Below, piece after piece: positions 62,234-64,000 of a DNA stretch of 64,000 nucleotides. The translations under genes and the position numbers were made by a program. The stretch spans positions 1,054,001-1,118,000 of the forward strand of contig CBDEGT010000003.1 in NCBI GenBank assembly GCA_965237965.1. The letters run 5' to 3'. Below the pieces are notes generated by a model. That model searched no databases and was not told the origin of the DNA. It saw only the letters and a program-made list of their open reading frames with translations. Source of the stretch: UBA2988 sp965237965 (GTDB lineage: Bacteria; Gemmatimonadota; Gemmatimonadetes; Longimicrobiales; Gaopeijiaceae). Position 1 is the stretch's first letter; every line of letters begins with the position of its first letter.

Positions 62234-62503
62234 CTAGATCACGCCTAACTCGTAATTGCAAGTATACCCAGGATTTCCGCGCCCGTGCAATAAAACTTCC
62301 TCCTGCAGCTCCGCATGGATCCGGGGCGATCCGTAGGTCTTCCTCGAATCCTCGTGCACTTCTCGGATCCGCGCCGTGAGCGTCGCGTCCGACTGGGCAC
62401 GCGCCGAAGGCTCGCTCCGGCGCCAAGCGTAATAGCCCGACCTCGACACCTCGAGCACCCTGCACATCGCCTGCACCGGATAGACGGCCTGGTGCGCCCT
62501 CAC
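62234..62503 (-). pseudogene. IS3-family orfB fragment
   Basis: The first 68 residues match the start of an IS3 OrfB transposase (YPVQAMCRVLEVSRSGYYAW, LTARIREVHEDSRKTYGSPR, IHAELQ). The chain then turns into unrelated residues (LLHGRGNPGYTCNYELG) and stops, so the integrase core with its DDE residues is missing. It overlaps orfA in the usual minus-one arrangement. Confidence 0.75.
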
Positions 62504-62817
62504 GAATCCGAAGGCCTCGGCAACGTGATCGACTCCCGGGCGAACCAGGCCGCGGCTTTTCCCAGAATCTCGCGCTCCAGCTCCAGCTGCTTGACCTTCC
62601 GACGCAGCTGCCGGAGCTCAGTCCGCTCCTCGCTCGTTAGCCCATCCGCGCGCAATCCCTCGTCCTGGTCCAGCTGCTCGACCCATTTCCGGATCGTGTT
62701 CGCTGTGGGCTCGAACTCGCGCGCCAGCTCTTCCGGCGTGCGCCCCGCCCGGACCAGCTCGACCATCTGCCGCCGGAACTCCGGCGCGTACCGTATACGA
62801 CCCTTCCTCTTCGACAT
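62500..62817 (-). CDS. IS3-family orfA (first copy)
   Basis: This encodes 105 residues: basic helix-turn-helix protein KRKGRIRYAPEFRRQMVELV, RAGRTPEELAREFEPTANTI and a leucine-zipper end (LRQLRRKVKQLELEREILGK). OrfA binds the element's ends and is normally fused to OrfB by frameshifting. It is intact here, but its OrfB partner is truncated. Confidence 0.75.
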   Translation of the reverse strand: MSKRKGRIRYAPEFRRQMVELVRAGRTPEELAREFEPTANTIRKWVEQLDQDEGLRADGLTSEERTELRQLRRKVKQLELEREILGKAAAWFARESITLPRPSDS

Positions 62818-63235
62818 GACTCCCTCGGAATTGGAGAGATCAAGAACCCCCTCTGTCTGGACCCCGTCGCCCTCGCCAATCTATTGTCCAGTGGAATCGG
62901 GGGCGCAAAAACCCCCTTCAACACGGTGCTGTTGCGACGACCCCTTGAACCTGGGGGCGAACCAGGCCGCGGCTTTTCCCAGAATCTCGCGCTCCAGCTC
63001 CAGCTGCTTGACCTTCCGACGCAGCTGCCGGAGCTCAGTCCGCTCCTCGCTCGTTAGCCCATCCGCGCGCAATCCCTCGTCCTGGTCCAGCTGCTCGACC
63101 CATTTCCGGATCGTGTTCGCTGTGGGCTCGAACTCGCGCGCCAGCTCTTCCGGCGTGCGCCCCGCCCGGACCAGCTCGACCATCTGCCGCCGGAACTCCG
63201 GCGCGTACCGTATACGACCCTTCCTCTTCGACATG
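62541..63235 (-). repeat. 278-bp direct repeat from two IS3 copies
   Basis: 62541-62818 (orfA of the first copy) is repeated at 62958-63235, offset 417 bases, with identical sequence as far as I can read. The 139 bases between are unrelated, so the two are remains of separate insertions or of an unequal duplication. Confidence 0.8.
62881..63234 (-). pseudogene. IS3-family orfA (second copy), 3' end lost
   Basis: From ATG 63234 the protein equals the first orfA for about 92 residues through LGKAAAWFA. It then runs into PRFKGSSQQHRVEG and stops at 62881. The end of orfA and all of orfB are gone. The outer end of the element is probably at about 63240-63285 (TGGACACCTCCG and GTGTCCACG). Confidence 0.7.
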
Positions 63236-63273
63236 CCTGGACACCTCCGTTCCCGCAGTTTGGATGTGTCCAC

Positions 63274-64000
63274 GAAACCGGGTCAACTTCACCTCGAGCA
63301 TCTCCCACATCGGCCTGCTGGACGCGCACCCTGGGGTCCCGCGATATCCTCTCTCATGAGGCGACGTTCCTTTCCCCTTTGTGCTCCTGTGCGACGGACG
63401 CCGACCCGATCTATTGCACGAATGGTGGCGGGTTCATACGGCGATACGGATGGCTGATCTAAGGGAGAGATGCCGTTTCCTACTTTGGCAGGAAGTGGCG
63501 AACGCATGTCCGACCCCGCTGCAGGAGTTCCTGCGTGCCAAGTACGGATTATAGGTGACCTAACATAGGCCGTTTCTACGGGCATTTTGGGAAAGCTACG
63601 GGCCGTAGGATCGCCTCTGACGCGCGATCGACGGTCGGCGAGGGGTACACGGGGTGGGGTGGAGAACGTGGCTCCTTCGATCCCCTAAGGAGGCCCGCGC
63701 TCCGCTGCGGCGTGCGTTGTTCGCCCAGCGTGCGAACTGGCACAAGTCGCTACCGTGGGGGCGCGGCTTGACGGCTCCGCCCGCGCTCAATGGCGCGTGC
63801 AGGAGCGGACCACGTTCGCCTCCGCGCTGCCGCCGCAGCCTCGTTCCGCTAGGCGGCGTTTCCGGCGGACGTTGACGCGGGCGGCGACCATGACGGGTCC
63901 GCGGAGAGCGCACCGGCGACGCGGTTCGCGACGGCGGCACCCACCGCTCGCTGCCCCGGCAGCGGCGCGGGAAGTTGGGGGTTCAAGGGGGGCGCAGCGT
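63274..64000. other. Gene-poor end of the window
   Basis: I see no convincing gene in about 730 bases. 63640-64000 is very GC-rich with several inverted motifs (CTCCTT-CGATCCCCT-AAGGAG at 63670-63690; CTGCC-CCGGCAG near 63951). Its last part (GCGCGGGAAGTTGGGGG) resembles, in reverse, the sequence at 51040-51065 beside the oriT-like repeats. Confidence 0.4.

Overview
The window is GC-rich (about 63-66% by eye) chromosomal DNA from an uncultured-type bacterium, most likely Gemmatimonadota. This is inferred from gene content: LVIVD-repeat and DUF305 lipoproteins side by side, DUF5916 outer-membrane proteins, a Ser/Thr-kinase fragment of the type common in that phylum, and a DR2241-type CbiX. No rRNA is present to settle it.

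Positions 1-16.7 kb are ordinary core genome. They hold sensor and CBS genes, surface lipoproteins, a divergent siroheme/methionine/lysine block (cbiX opposite cobA-hemD, metX, lysC), outer-membrane proteins, a carotenoid-type oxidoreductase, trehalose-6-phosphate synthase, the RNase P RNA and tRNA-Arg(CCG). Several conserved enzymes here carry single-base shifts, mostly apparent insertions, so sequence error must be considered.

From the tRNA to roughly 52 kb the window is accessory DNA. A tyrosine integrase sits beside tRNA-Arg. It is followed by small cargo genes separated by a dispersed repeat (18.2-20.5 kb), a run of envelope genes, a MutS-like ATPase with an Smr/zinc-ribbon partner, IS elements, and a patchwork of broken genes. 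The patchwork includes an ATPase fragment fused to a relaxase tail. Intact modules within it are a type II restriction-modification system (an HTH-nuclease fusion, a cytosine methyltransferase and Vsr, with a palindromic C-box promoter) and a row of genes at 46.1-49.2 kb ending in DUF4238 and RelA/SpoT-domain proteins that looks like a defence or toxin unit. Type IV secretion remnants (trbL, trbF) lie between two P4-type integrases. Mobilisation leftovers (MbeD-like, MobC-like, relaxase tails, long inverted repeats) appear at 37.5 and 49.7-51.3 kb.

From 52.3 to 56.8 kb two nearly identical IS256-family copies flank a secreted PQQ-type sugar dehydrogenase like a composite transposon. Both copies carry the same in-frame TGA in the transposase. 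After that come a TonB-dependent receptor, an OmpA-like protein with three tandem OmpA domains, two tandem broken IS3 copies, and gene-poor DNA to the end.
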